DNA of 21,683 bases from Coriobacteriaceae bacterium (lineage in GTDB: Bacteria > Actinomycetota > Coriobacteriia > Coriobacteriales > Coriobacteriaceae), in contig CABIWB010000001.1 of the NCBI GenBank assembly GCA_902362275.1, positions 320,968 through 342,650 of the forward strand, given 5' to 3'. A program made the translations under genes and the position numbers. The first letter of the stretch is position 1. Each line of letters starts with the position of its first letter. Of this stretch, positions 7,567 through 14,800 are shown piece by piece. The notes beneath the pieces were generated by a model. The model was not told the DNA's origin. It did not search any database and saw only the letters and a list, made by a program, of their open reading frames with translations.

Positions 7567-8484
7567 ATGGATCTGCCCATCAGCTTGCAAGACATCACGT
7601 ATGCCGAGAACTATCTGGCGCAGGGCGACCTGGCTACGGCGACGCCGCTGCTGGAGCGTCTGGTGGAGCTCGCCGAGGAGTATATCGACGCTGAGTGCAA
7701 GACGGAGGAGAAGCGCCAATACTTTAGCTTCGATAGCAAGTTTGAGCGCTTGGCCTATCGCCGCGTGGAGAAGGATCCGCGCGAGCTCGTGCAGGTCGAG
7801 GTGCCGTTTGACCGCCTGTACTCTGACATGGCGTTTGCCTACATTCGCCAGCAGGATTATGTGAGCGCTCGTAATGCCCTGATGCAGGCTGTGCGTTGGG
7901 ACCCCATGAACTGCAACTATCGCCTGGATCTGGCCGAGCTGTTCCGCGCGCTCGAGGACAAGCAGGAATGGGCATCGCTCTCGTTCTCGGTGCTGGAGCG
8001 TGCAAGCGATGGCAAGTGCGCCGCCCGCGCTTACGCCAATCTAGGTCAGTACTTCTTGGAGTCCGAGACCGAGAACGTTTCGGCTGCTGTGGGCTGCGCG
8101 CGTCTGGCGCTGCGCCTGGCGCCCAACGATGCGCATACGACGCGCCTGCTCAACAAGATCCATACCACCTATCCGGATGCCGCTGATGAGAGCGACGACC
8201 ACGTGATGGGTGAATTGGCCCTGCAAGGCGTGCCGACCTCGCCTTCGGCCGAGATTGCCATCTGCCTGATCATGTGCGCGACCGATGCTGCAAGCGACGG
8301 CGACAAGCAGGAGGCGACGCGCCTGACGGTGCGTGCTCGCGACTTGGTGGGCGAGGAGGCCTGCGCGGCGATTATCAAACTGGTGCGCGAGAGCGATGCC
8401 GAGCTCAATGCCGAGCGCAAGGCAAAGCGCGAGGCTACGGGCTCAAACGCCGATGGCGCCAAGGAGGCCGGCGATGCCCAGTAA
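7567..8484 (+). CDS. TPR-repeat protein of unknown function
   Basis: A soluble, acidic, 305-residue helical protein. ATG 7567 is chosen because GAGGAG precedes it; the in-frame codon at 7516 overlaps the tRNA terminator region. Tetratricopeptide-like helix pairs are visible at about residues 12-40, 85-118 (MAFAYIRQQDYVSARNALMQ) and 155-190 (including AVGCARLALRLAPND). The C-terminal 35 residues are Lys/Glu/Ala-rich. TPR arrays are protein-binding scaffolds, and the sequence names no partner. The stop overlaps the smpB start by 11 nt, so the two are made from one message. A role near ribosome rescue is possible from context only. Confidence 0.8.
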   Translation: MDLPISLQDITYAENYLAQGDLATATPLLERLVELAEEYIDAECKTEEKRQYFSFDSKFERLAYRRVEKDPRELVQVEVPFDRLYSDMAFAYIRQQDYVSARNALMQAVRWDPMNCNYRLDLAELFRALEDKQEWASLSFSVLERASDGKCAARAYANLGQYFLESETENVSAAVGCARLALRLAPNDAHTTRLLNKIHTTYPDAADESDDHVMGELALQGVPTSPSAEIAICLIMCATDAASDGDKQEATRLTVRARDLVGEEACAAIIKLVRESDAELNAERKAKREATGSNADGAKEAGDAQ

Positions 8485-8944
8485 GCGTGAACGCAAGCTC
8501 ATTTCCAAGAATCGCTCGGCGCATCACGAGTACTTTATCGATGAGACGTTCGAATGCGGTATTGAGCTGAGCGGCACCGAGGTCAAGTCGATTCGCGAGC
8601 GCGCCTGTCAGATCACTGACACTTTTGCGCTGATTCGTGGCGGCGAGTGCTGGCTCGTCGGCCTGCATATCCACCCTTATAGCCATGGTGGCGTGTGGAA
8701 TCGCGATCCCGATCGTCGGCGTCGTCTGCTGCTGCACCGCAAGGAGATCGACTTTCTTGACGGCAAACTTCGCAACCGTGGTTATGCGCTGGTTCCGTTG
8801 GAGCTCTACTTTAATACGGACGGCCGCGTAAAGCTGCTGCTGGGTCTGGGTCGCGGCAAGAAGCTCTACGACAAGCGCGAGGACATGGCCAAGCGTGATG
8901 TCCAACGCGAGATCGATCGTGCGCTCAAGGAACGCAACCGTTAG
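8474..8944 (+). CDS. smpB: SsrA-binding protein SmpB
   Basis: Binds tmRNA and brings it to stalled ribosomes for trans-translation. The 156-residue length is normal. The start is ATG 8474, six nt after AAGGAGG (8461-8467) inside the end of the TPR gene. Family blocks are present: KRERKLISKNRSAHHEYFI at the N-terminus, GIELSGTEVKSIR, LLLGLGRGKKLYDKRE, and the C-terminal KRDVQREIDRALKER tail that enters the ribosome decoding channel. The tmRNA gene ssrA, often close by, is not in the space downstream, which holds a hairpin repeat and a terminator. Confidence 0.96.
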   Translation: MPSKRERKLISKNRSAHHEYFIDETFECGIELSGTEVKSIRERACQITDTFALIRGGECWLVGLHIHPYSHGGVWNRDPDRRRRLLLHRKEIDFLDGKLRNRGYALVPLELYFNTDGRVKLLLGLGRGKKLYDKREDMAKRDVQREIDRALKERNR

Positions 8945-8956
8945 GCACTCTGTATA

Positions 8957-9023
8957 AGTTGCGGTGGAATACGGACTGTTTTGCCTGTTTGAGGGGCTAT
9001 TCAGTCCCTATTTCACCGCAACT
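8957..9023. repeat. 22-bp inverted repeat forming a long hairpin after smpB
   Basis: The arms at 8957-8978 and 9002-9023 match at 20 of 22 positions as inverse copies (arm starts AGTTGCGGTG and ends GGACTG), around a 23-nt loop. There is no T-tract after it and a proper terminator follows at 9068, so it is unlikely to be the terminator itself. It looks like an intergenic REP-type element, with GGGACTG in its right arm. Confidence 0.7.
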
Positions 9024-9067
9024 GCGGGCGTCTCATGTTCCTCACGGTTCCGACACATATGTCTCAA

Positions 9068-9100
9068 AGGCGGCGTCTGGTATGGGCGCCGTCTTTTTTT
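9068..9100 (+). terminator. Terminator after smpB
   Basis: AGGCGGCGTC (9068-9077) pairs with GGCGCCGTCT (9085-9094) through ten pairs, two of them G-U, followed by seven T (9094-9100). It closes the TPR-smpB operon. Confidence 0.8.
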
Positions 9101-9151
9101 GTGGGTACATACATTTATGAGGTTCAATCCTGGGTTAGGGGAGTGATCGTT

Positions 9152-9655
9152 ATGGACAAAACTGCGTTCTTTACTATGCCGAGCGGTCTGTACGTGGTGA
9201 GCGCTGCGGCAGACGGGCTGCGCGCCGGCTGCGTCATCAACACTGCGGTGCAGGTGACGTCCATGCCGCCGCGTATTTCGGTTGCCGTGAACAAGGACAA
9301 TGTCACCTCGGGCGTCATCGCATCGGCCAAAGCGTTCGCGCTGACCGTGATCGATCAGACCGCCGACATGCTCTACATCGGTAACTTTGGGTTCCGCACC
9401 AGCAGCGATTATGACAAGTTTGCAAAATACGAGACCCGCGAGACGGCTCTGGGCATGCCCTATGTGCCCGAGCACGCGGCGGCCCTGTTTAGCTGCCGTT
9501 TGATCGACACTGTGGATGTGGGCACGCATCTGCTGTTTATTGGCGAGGTCGAGGATGCCGAGCGCCTGAGCGACGAGACGCCGCTCACCTACGACTACTA
9601 TCACAAGGTTCTGAAGGGCAAGACGCCTCCGAAGGCCTCGTCCTATCAAGGCTAG
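9152..9655 (+). CDS. Flavin reductase-like (FMN-binding split-barrel) protein
   Basis: A 167-residue protein. ATG 9152 follows AGGGGAG. The N-terminus SGLYVVSAAADGLRAGCVINTAVQVTS is the typical opening of flavin reductase-like/flavoredoxin domains, and PPRISVAVNKDNVTSGVI and LFIGEVEDAE are later blocks of the same fold. Such proteins bind FMN and pass electrons from NAD(P)H. In several anaerobes this domain is fused to rubredoxin as high-molecular-weight rubredoxin, which serves oxygen or nitric oxide reductases. Here a rubredoxin is encoded separately 89 nt downstream behind its own promoter. A part in oxidative-stress electron transfer is inferred from this pairing. Confidence 0.87.
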   Translation: MDKTAFFTMPSGLYVVSAAADGLRAGCVINTAVQVTSMPPRISVAVNKDNVTSGVIASAKAFALTVIDQTADMLYIGNFGFRTSSDYDKFAKYETRETALGMPYVPEHAAALFSCRLIDTVDVGTHLLFIGEVEDAERLSDETPLTYDYYHKVLKGKTPPKASSYQG

Positions 9656-9672
9656 AATTGTTGTAAAAACAC

Positions 9673-9700
9673 TTGCATTATTTTATTGAGAACATATACT
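9673..9700 (+). promoter_or_regulatory. Promoter of the rubredoxin gene
   Basis: TTGCAT (9673-9678), a 16-nt spacer and TATACT (9695-9700) give a near-consensus promoter in a clearly AT-rich patch. The predicted 5' leader is about 38 nt. Its strength suggests that rubredoxin is made at a higher level than the flavin reductase upstream. Confidence 0.65.
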
Positions 9701-9744
9701 AATAAGCGAAGTACATCACCAGTCGCGTTCGAGAGGAGAACATC

Positions 9745-9888
9745 ATGGCTGAGGAGAAGAAGACGTATAAGTTCGTGTGCATCGTTTGCGGTTACGAGGT
9801 TGAGGTCGACACGCCCGAGCTGCCCGAGGACTACGTGTGCCCGGTGTGCGGCGTCGGTCCCGATCAGTTTGAGCTCGTCGAGGAGTAG
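9745..9888 (+). CDS. Short rubredoxin-like protein
   Basis: A 47-residue protein. The ATG at 9745 follows GAGAGGAG by 6 nt. C12-I-V-C15-G-Y and C32-P-V-C35-G are the two CxxCG iron-binding knuckles of rubredoxins, and the following VGPDQFE is the usual end of the fold. Standard rubredoxins are 52-54 residues with about 26 to 30 residues between the cysteine pairs; here there are 16, so the middle loop (the G-D-P-x-x-G-I-x-P-G-T part) is missing. This is like the rubredoxin domain at the end of rubrerythrins. The partner is likely the flavin reductase-like protein encoded just upstream. Confidence 0.88.
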   Translation: MAEEKKTYKFVCIVCGYEVEVDTPELPEDYVCPVCGVGPDQFELVEE

Positions 9889-9927
9889 CTCGTAGACACA
9901 CGGCGAAAGCCGAACATAGCTCTGTCC

Positions 9928-9964
9928 AAGGGCCCCGGCTGGATATTCCGGCCGGGACCCTTTT
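9928..9964 (+). terminator. Terminator after rubredoxin
   Basis: Fifteen-base arms at 9928-9942 (AAGGGCCCCGGCTGG) and 9948-9962 pair with one mismatch and one G-U around the loop ATATT, followed by a T-run to 9964. It is a strong hairpin. Its T-run runs into the decayed repeat copy at 9961. Confidence 0.85.
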
Positions 9965-10010
9965 GATTTATCTGACGGTTTAAAACGGCCTTACGTGTTA
10001 CAGATTGAGA
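9961..10010. repeat. Degenerate copy of the TGTTACAGAT hairpin repeat
   Basis: The right arm TGTTACAGATTGAGA (9996-10010) is identical to those at 11621 and 19120. The left arm is decayed (TTTTGATTTATCTGA, 9961-9975) and the spacer is 20 nt instead of 25. It lies between the convergent rubredoxin and Nramp genes. Confidence 0.6.
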
Positions 10011-10040
10011 CGTTATATCTGGACAGTCACGCCATCCCAA

Positions 10041-11297
10041 TTACATCCCCGTTAGCAGCACGATGTCGAGAATCGTCACGATGGCACCGATCCCTACGAG
10101 CAACGCGTTGAGCGGGCGCGAGTTGGCATATTTACCCATGACGCGGCGTGAACTGGTGAGCCGTATGAGCACAAAGACCGTAATCGGCAGCTGAAGCGAC
10201 AGCAGTGCCTGACTCCAGATGAGACCTTCAAAAGGATTTGGGACGACCAGACACGCCGCCACTGCGCCGGCGAAACAGGCCGCCACCCCGATCGAGGAAT
10301 GTCGGTCGTGGATGTCGTATTCCTCGTCGAACATACCCGCGGTGATGGTGCCTGCCGCCATGCCTGCCGTCACACTACTCGAGAGGCCCGCAAACAGCAG
10401 CGCCACCGCAAAGATTGTCGAGCTTGCTGGGCCCAGAATGGGGGAGAGCGTGTCCGCTGCGACGGCGAGGTCGTCTACGACCATGCCGTGCGCAAAGAAG
10501 GTCGTTGCGGCCAGGATGACCATGGCCGAGTTGATTGCCCAGCCCACGCCCATCGAAAAGAGCGTGTCGAAGAGCTCATAGCGCAGACGCTCTTCGATAA
10601 CTTGCTCGCCTTGGCCTTCGAAGTGCATGGATTGGATGACCTCGGAGTGCAGAAAGAGGTTGTGGGGCATAACGACCGCACCCAGGACACTCACGATAAT
10701 CGCGGCAGAGCCAGTGGGCATACTGGGCGTGATCCAGCTTGCGGCGGCTTGCGGCCAGTCGACCTTGGCTAGTGCAAGCTCGGCCAAAAACGAGAGTCCT
10801 ACCACGCCGACGAAGGCGATGATCCAGCGTTCGGCTCGCTTGTAGGAGTTCGTCATGAGCATCGCCATCGATGCTGCCGCCACGATGACGCAGCCCGCGC
10901 GCACGGGCAGCCCAAAGAGCATTTGAAGGGCAATCGCACCACCCAGGACTTCGGCCATGGCGGTGGCGATGGTCGCGAGATAGGCGCTGGCGAGCACCGT
11001 GCGTCCCACGATGCGGGGGAGAAAGCGTGTCGTGGCCTCGGCAAGACAGGCGCCCGTGGCGATGCCCAAGTGCGCCGCATTGTGCTGCAAGACGATCAGC
11101 ATAATCGTGGACAGCGTGACGATCCACAGCAGCGCGTAGCCAAACCGCGAGCCCGCGGCCATATTGGAGGCCCAGTTGCCCGGGTCGATAAAGCCGACGG
11201 TCACGAGCAGCCCGGGGCCGATATGCCGCGCAATGTCTAGGCCTCCGTGACCACCGGTGCGCCGGGAGCCAAAATGATGTTTGAGATGGTTGAGCAT
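10041..11297 (-). CDS. mntH: Nramp-family divalent metal transporter (MntH-like)
   Basis: Proton-coupled importer of Mn2+ and/or Fe2+ in the cytoplasmic membrane. The start chosen at 11297 follows AGGAG by 6 nt and gives 418 residues; the upstream in-frame start at 11333 has no such site. The unwound first helix carries the metal ligands in GFIDPGNWASNMAAG (Asp, Pro-Gly, Asn), and the sixth helix carries MPHN in VLGAVVMPHNLFLHS. About eleven hydrophobic helices are visible. Both signature motifs are intact, so transport should be functional. Mn2+ versus Fe2+ choice cannot be read from the sequence. It is divergent from gltB, with a long repeat-filled gap between them. Confidence 0.93.
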   Translation of the reverse strand: MLNHLKHHFGSRRTGGHGGLDIARHIGPGLLVTVGFIDPGNWASNMAAGSRFGYALLWIVTLSTIMLIVLQHNAAHLGIATGACLAEATTRFLPRIVGRTVLASAYLATIATAMAEVLGGAIALQMLFGLPVRAGCVIVAAASMAMLMTNSYKRAERWIIAFVGVVGLSFLAELALAKVDWPQAAASWITPSMPTGSAAIIVSVLGAVVMPHNLFLHSEVIQSMHFEGQGEQVIEERLRYELFDTLFSMGVGWAINSAMVILAATTFFAHGMVVDDLAVAADTLSPILGPASSTIFAVALLFAGLSSSVTAGMAAGTITAGMFDEEYDIHDRHSSIGVAACFAGAVAACLVVPNPFEGLIWSQALLSLQLPITVFVLIRLTSSRRVMGKYANSRPLNALLVGIGAIVTILDIVLLTGM

Positions 11298-11333
11298 GGT
11301 GAGCTCCTGCGTGCCGTTTGTTTGACGCCGCAA

Positions 11334-11373
11334 AGGATACCCGTTTTAGGCTCAAAAGTTAACCAAGACTAAC
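11334..11373 (-). promoter_or_regulatory. Possible promoter and metal-regulator operator of the Nramp gene
   Basis: Read on the minus strand, TTAACT (11357-11362), a 17-nt spacer and TATCCT (11334-11339) make a moderate promoter about 36 nt before the start codon. GTTA and TAAC half-sites eight bases apart (11358-11373) overlap the -35 box, where a DtxR/MntR-type repressor would act. The dyad is short, so the operator is a guess. Confidence 0.35.
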
Positions 11374-11418
11374 AAAATTGTTGTATTTGAATAGGATGGT
11401 GAAAGAGGGCTGCCGAAA

Positions 11419-11477
11419 TGTCTTGATCTGTAACAACTAGGGATGGAAATTGGGCCTAGGTGTTACAGATCAAGACA
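11419..11477. repeat. TGTTACAGAT hairpin repeat, array copy 1
   Basis: The 17-bp arms TGTCTTGATCTGTAACA (11419-11435) and TGTTACAGATCAAGACA (11461-11477) are perfect inverse copies around a 25-nt spacer. This is the best-preserved copy of the family in the window. Confidence 0.85.
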
Positions 11478-11500
11478 GGAAGAAATGGTCCTATGGAAAA

Positions 11501-11555
11501 TCTCGATTTGTAACAGTTGGCTGCAAAAATCGGCCCTTCGTGTTACAGATCGAGA
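11501..11555. repeat. TGTTACAGAT hairpin repeat, array copy 2
   Basis: TCTCGATTTGTAACA (11501-11515) and TGTTACAGATCGAGA (11541-11555) differ from perfect inversion at one position. The spacer is again 25 nt and carries AAAAATCGGCCC, close to the same position in copies 1 and 3. Confidence 0.85.
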
Positions 11556-11580
11556 CAAACCAAAACTGTCCTGCAGAAAA

Positions 11581-11635
11581 TCTCAACCCGTAACATCTAA
11601 GCGCCAAAATCGGCTCCTCCTGTTACAGATTGAGA
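11581..11635. repeat. TGTTACAGAT hairpin repeat, array copy 3
   Basis: TCTCAACCCGTAACA (11581-11595) and TGTTACAGATTGAGA (11621-11635) differ from perfect inversion at two positions, with a 25-nt spacer containing CAAAATCGGCTC. Copies 1 to 3 start 82 and 80 nt apart. Confidence 0.85.
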
Positions 11636-11719
11636 TGTTTGAAGCGGTGAGCTTACAGGCCGAACTTGGGGCCCTTGTTGTCGCCCTTGAGGTCGGCGGT
11701 GTCCACTCGTAGGGCGTGC

Positions 11720-11778
11720 GTTACGCGATTGTTTCGAAACGGATGGGAAACACAACAGGCCGGCGATGCTCCTAGTAT
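11720..11778 (+). promoter_or_regulatory. Candidate activator-dependent gltBD promoter
   Basis: TAGTAT (11773-11778) is a possible -10 box with no recognisable -35 box at the right distance. Just upstream lie GTTAC (11720), GTTTC (11731), GAAAC (11736) and GAAAC (11747): two pairs with 11-bp steps, and a perfect GTTTCGAAAC palindrome at 11731-11740. Direct repeats with 6-nt gaps are the form of actinobacterial GlnR boxes (GTnAC and GAAAC half-sites), and a nitrogen regulator would make sense here. No regulator gene is in the window. Confidence 0.3.
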
Positions 11779-11819
11779 GCCTATTCAACTGACTGTCTAA
11801 CACCAAGGGGAGGATCGCG

Positions 11820-14800
11820 ATGCAGGCAGATTCCGCTCAGCAGCAGGGACTTTATCGCCCCGAATTCGACCACGATGCATGTGGCATCGGCGCGCTTGCC
11901 GATATCAACGGCGAGCGCCATCACCAGATCCTGGACGACGCGCTGTCCATTCTGGTCAACTTGGAGCACCGCGGCGGCACGGGACTCGAGAAGAACACCG
12001 GCGACGGCGCCGGCATCCTGTTCCAGGTTCCGCATCACTTTTTCCGTAAAGAGGCTCAAAAGTGCGGCCAGATTCTGCCGGCAGAGGGCGACTATGGCGT
12101 GGCCATGCTGTTCTTCCCGCAGGACGACAAGGGCGTAGAGGATGCCCGTCGCGTGTTTGAGGAGGGCTGCGCCGAGGCCGGCGTGCCGCTGCTCTTTTGG
12201 CGCGAGGTGCCGGTCGACCCGCACGACCTGGGTGAGACGGCCCGCGCCTGCATGCCCACTATCCTGCAGGCCTTTCTGGGCCGTCCGGACGACACGCCGG
12301 CGGGCGACGCCTTCGAGCGCCGTCTGTATGTGTGCCGCCGCACCATCGAAAAGAAGGCCGACGCCGAGTTCGCCCTGCGCGACAAGATCTTCTACGTGTG
12401 CTCCATGAGCTCGCGCACCATCGTGTACAAGGGCATGCTGGTCGCCACGCAGATGCGTCGCTTCTTCATCGATCTCAACGACGCCGCCGTCAAGACGGCC
12501 GTGGCGCTCGTCCATTCGCGCTACTCCACCAACACCACGCCCAGCTGGGAGCGTGCGCACCCCAACCGTTTTATCATTCACAACGGCGAGATTAACACCC
12601 TCAAGGGCAACGTCAACTGGATTCGTGCCCGCGAGCCCAACCTGTACAGCCCCGTGCTGCAGCATGATCTTGAGCGCGTGATGCCGATCATCAACCGCGA
12701 GGGCTCCGACTCTGCAATTCTGGACAATGTGCTCGAGTTTTTGGTCATGAACGGTCGCCCGCTCACGCGTGCCGCATCCATGCTGTTGCCCGAACCGTGG
12801 GACCACAACGACAGTCTGAGCGAGGAGCGCCGCGCCTACGACGCCTACCAGTCCATGCTCATGGAGCCCTGGGACGGCCCGGCGGCCATCGCCTTTACCG
12901 ACGGTCGCACGCTGGGCGCCGCCCTCGACCGCAACGGCTTGCGCCCCGCCCGCTACTACGTGACGCGCGATGGCCGCTTTATGCTGGCAAGCGAAGTGGG
13001 CACCATCGAGGTACGCCCCGAGAACATCCTGACGAGCGGCTGCCTGGGACCGGGCCAGATGCTCGAGGTCGATTTTGCCCGCGGCCGCGTGATCTACAAC
13101 GACGAGCTGCGCGCCCGCTATGCCAAGGAGAAGCCCTACCGCGACTGGATTGCCGAGGAGACGCTGGCCGTCGACGCGCTTGATGAGCCCGTTGCGGCAA
13201 CGCCCGCCGAGGACGCCGAGGTGCCCGCCGCCGTGCGCATGGCTAAGCTCGGGTATCACTGGGATGATGTTGACGAGGTCGTGCGCCCCATGGCCCAGCA
13301 GGGCAAGGCCCCGCTCGCCTCGATGGGTATCGATGCGCCGCTGGCCTGCCTGTCCAAGAAGACGCGTTCGTTCTTTGACTACTTCTATCAGCTGTTCGCT
13401 CAGGTCACGAATCCTCCGATCGATGCCCTTCGCGAGCATATGGTAACTTCGACCACGCTCTACCTGGGCAACCACGGCAACCTGCTCGAGGATTCCCGCA
13501 CGGCCTGCCAGCTGGTTCGCTTGGAGCGCCCGTTGCTCAACGAGGAGGAGTTCGACCGCATCTGCGCCATCGAGCGCGTGGGCTTTAAGACCCGTCGTTT
13601 TCGTGCCGTCTACCGCCGCGATGCCGGCGAGGGCGCGCTGCAGGCTGCGCTCAAACAGCTTGCCGAGGACGTCGAGGCTGCGGTCCGCGACGGCGTGAAC
13701 ATTGTGGTGCTGAGCGATCGCGCCGGAGCGGACGAGGTCCCTGTGCCGTCGCTGCTTGCCGTGGGCTGCGTGCACAACCACCTGATCCGCGCCGGTGTGC
13801 GTACCTTTGCCGATATCGTGGTGGAGTGCGGCGACGCCGTGTCTCCGCACGACTTTGCGGCACTGGTGGGCTACTCCGCGAGCGGCATCTATCCGTACAA
13901 CGCACATGCGTGCATCCGCGATCTGGCGGCACGCGGCGATCTGGACGTGACAGCCGAGCAGGGCATCGCCAACTACAACAAGGCTGCGACCGCCGGCATC
14001 GTCTCCATCATGTCCAAGATGGGCATCTCCACGGTGCAGAGCTACCATTCGGCGCAGATCTTCGAGGCCGTGGGCTTTACGCCGGAGTTCGTCAACGCAT
14101 ACTTCGCCGGCACGGTGAGCCGTGTGGGCGGTATGGGTGTCGAGGACGTTGAGCGCGAGCAAAACGAGCGCTACGACGCCGCGCTCGCCATCCTTAAGAG
14201 CCCGGCTCCCGATCAGCTGCCCACACTGGGTCTGACCAAGTGGCGCCCACTCGGTGGCGAGGATCACCTGATCGACCCTCAGAGCGTCTACTTGCTGCAG
14301 ACCGCCTGCCGTGAGGACAGCTACGACACCTTTAAGGAGTACAGCGCCCGCCTGCACCGCACCGGCCGTGCCGTGCGCCTGCGCGACTTGCTCGACTTTA
14401 ATGCCAGCGGCTGCACGCCGGTTTCGCTCGACGAGGTCGAGCCCGCGCTCAACATCGTCCGCCGCTTTAACACCGGCGCCATGTCGTACGGCTCCATCAG
14501 CAAAGAGGCACACGAGTGCATGGCCATCGCTATGAATCGCCTGCACGGCCGTTCCAACTCCGGCGAGGGCGGTGAGGATCCGCGTCGCGAGACCCCGCTG
14601 GCCAACGGTGACTCCAAGAACTCCGCCATCAAGCAGGTAGCAAGCGCGCGCTTTGGCGTGACGAGCCGCTACCTGTGCAGCGCCTTCGAGATCCAGATCA
14701 AGATGGCCCAGGGCGCCAAGCCCGGCGAGGGCGGTCACCTGCCCGGCAAGAAGGTCTACCCCTGGATTGCCGAGGTCCGTCAGTCCACGCCCGGCATCGG

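Noticed and set aside
8945..9151. tmRNA gene (ssrA) next to smpB
   Set aside because: The gap is too short for a typical tmRNA and holds a hairpin and a terminator; no tRNA-like end or tag-peptide frame was seen.
11298..11418. Manganese (yybP-ykoY) riboswitch before the Nramp gene
   Set aside because: The predicted leader is only a few tens of bases, too short for the aptamer, and its conserved loops are not seen.
11419..11635. CRISPR array
   Set aside because: The repeated parts are inverted arm pairs, not direct repeats; the so-called spacers are similar to each other, there are only three units, and no cas gene is present.
11443..11712. 89-codon frame across the repeat array
   Set aside because: It is built almost entirely from the hairpin repeats and has no ribosome-binding site or codon bias.
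11636..11819. Glutamine or other known riboswitch before gltB
   Set aside because: No known aptamer core was recognised; the region is better explained by promoter elements and the ribosome-binding site.
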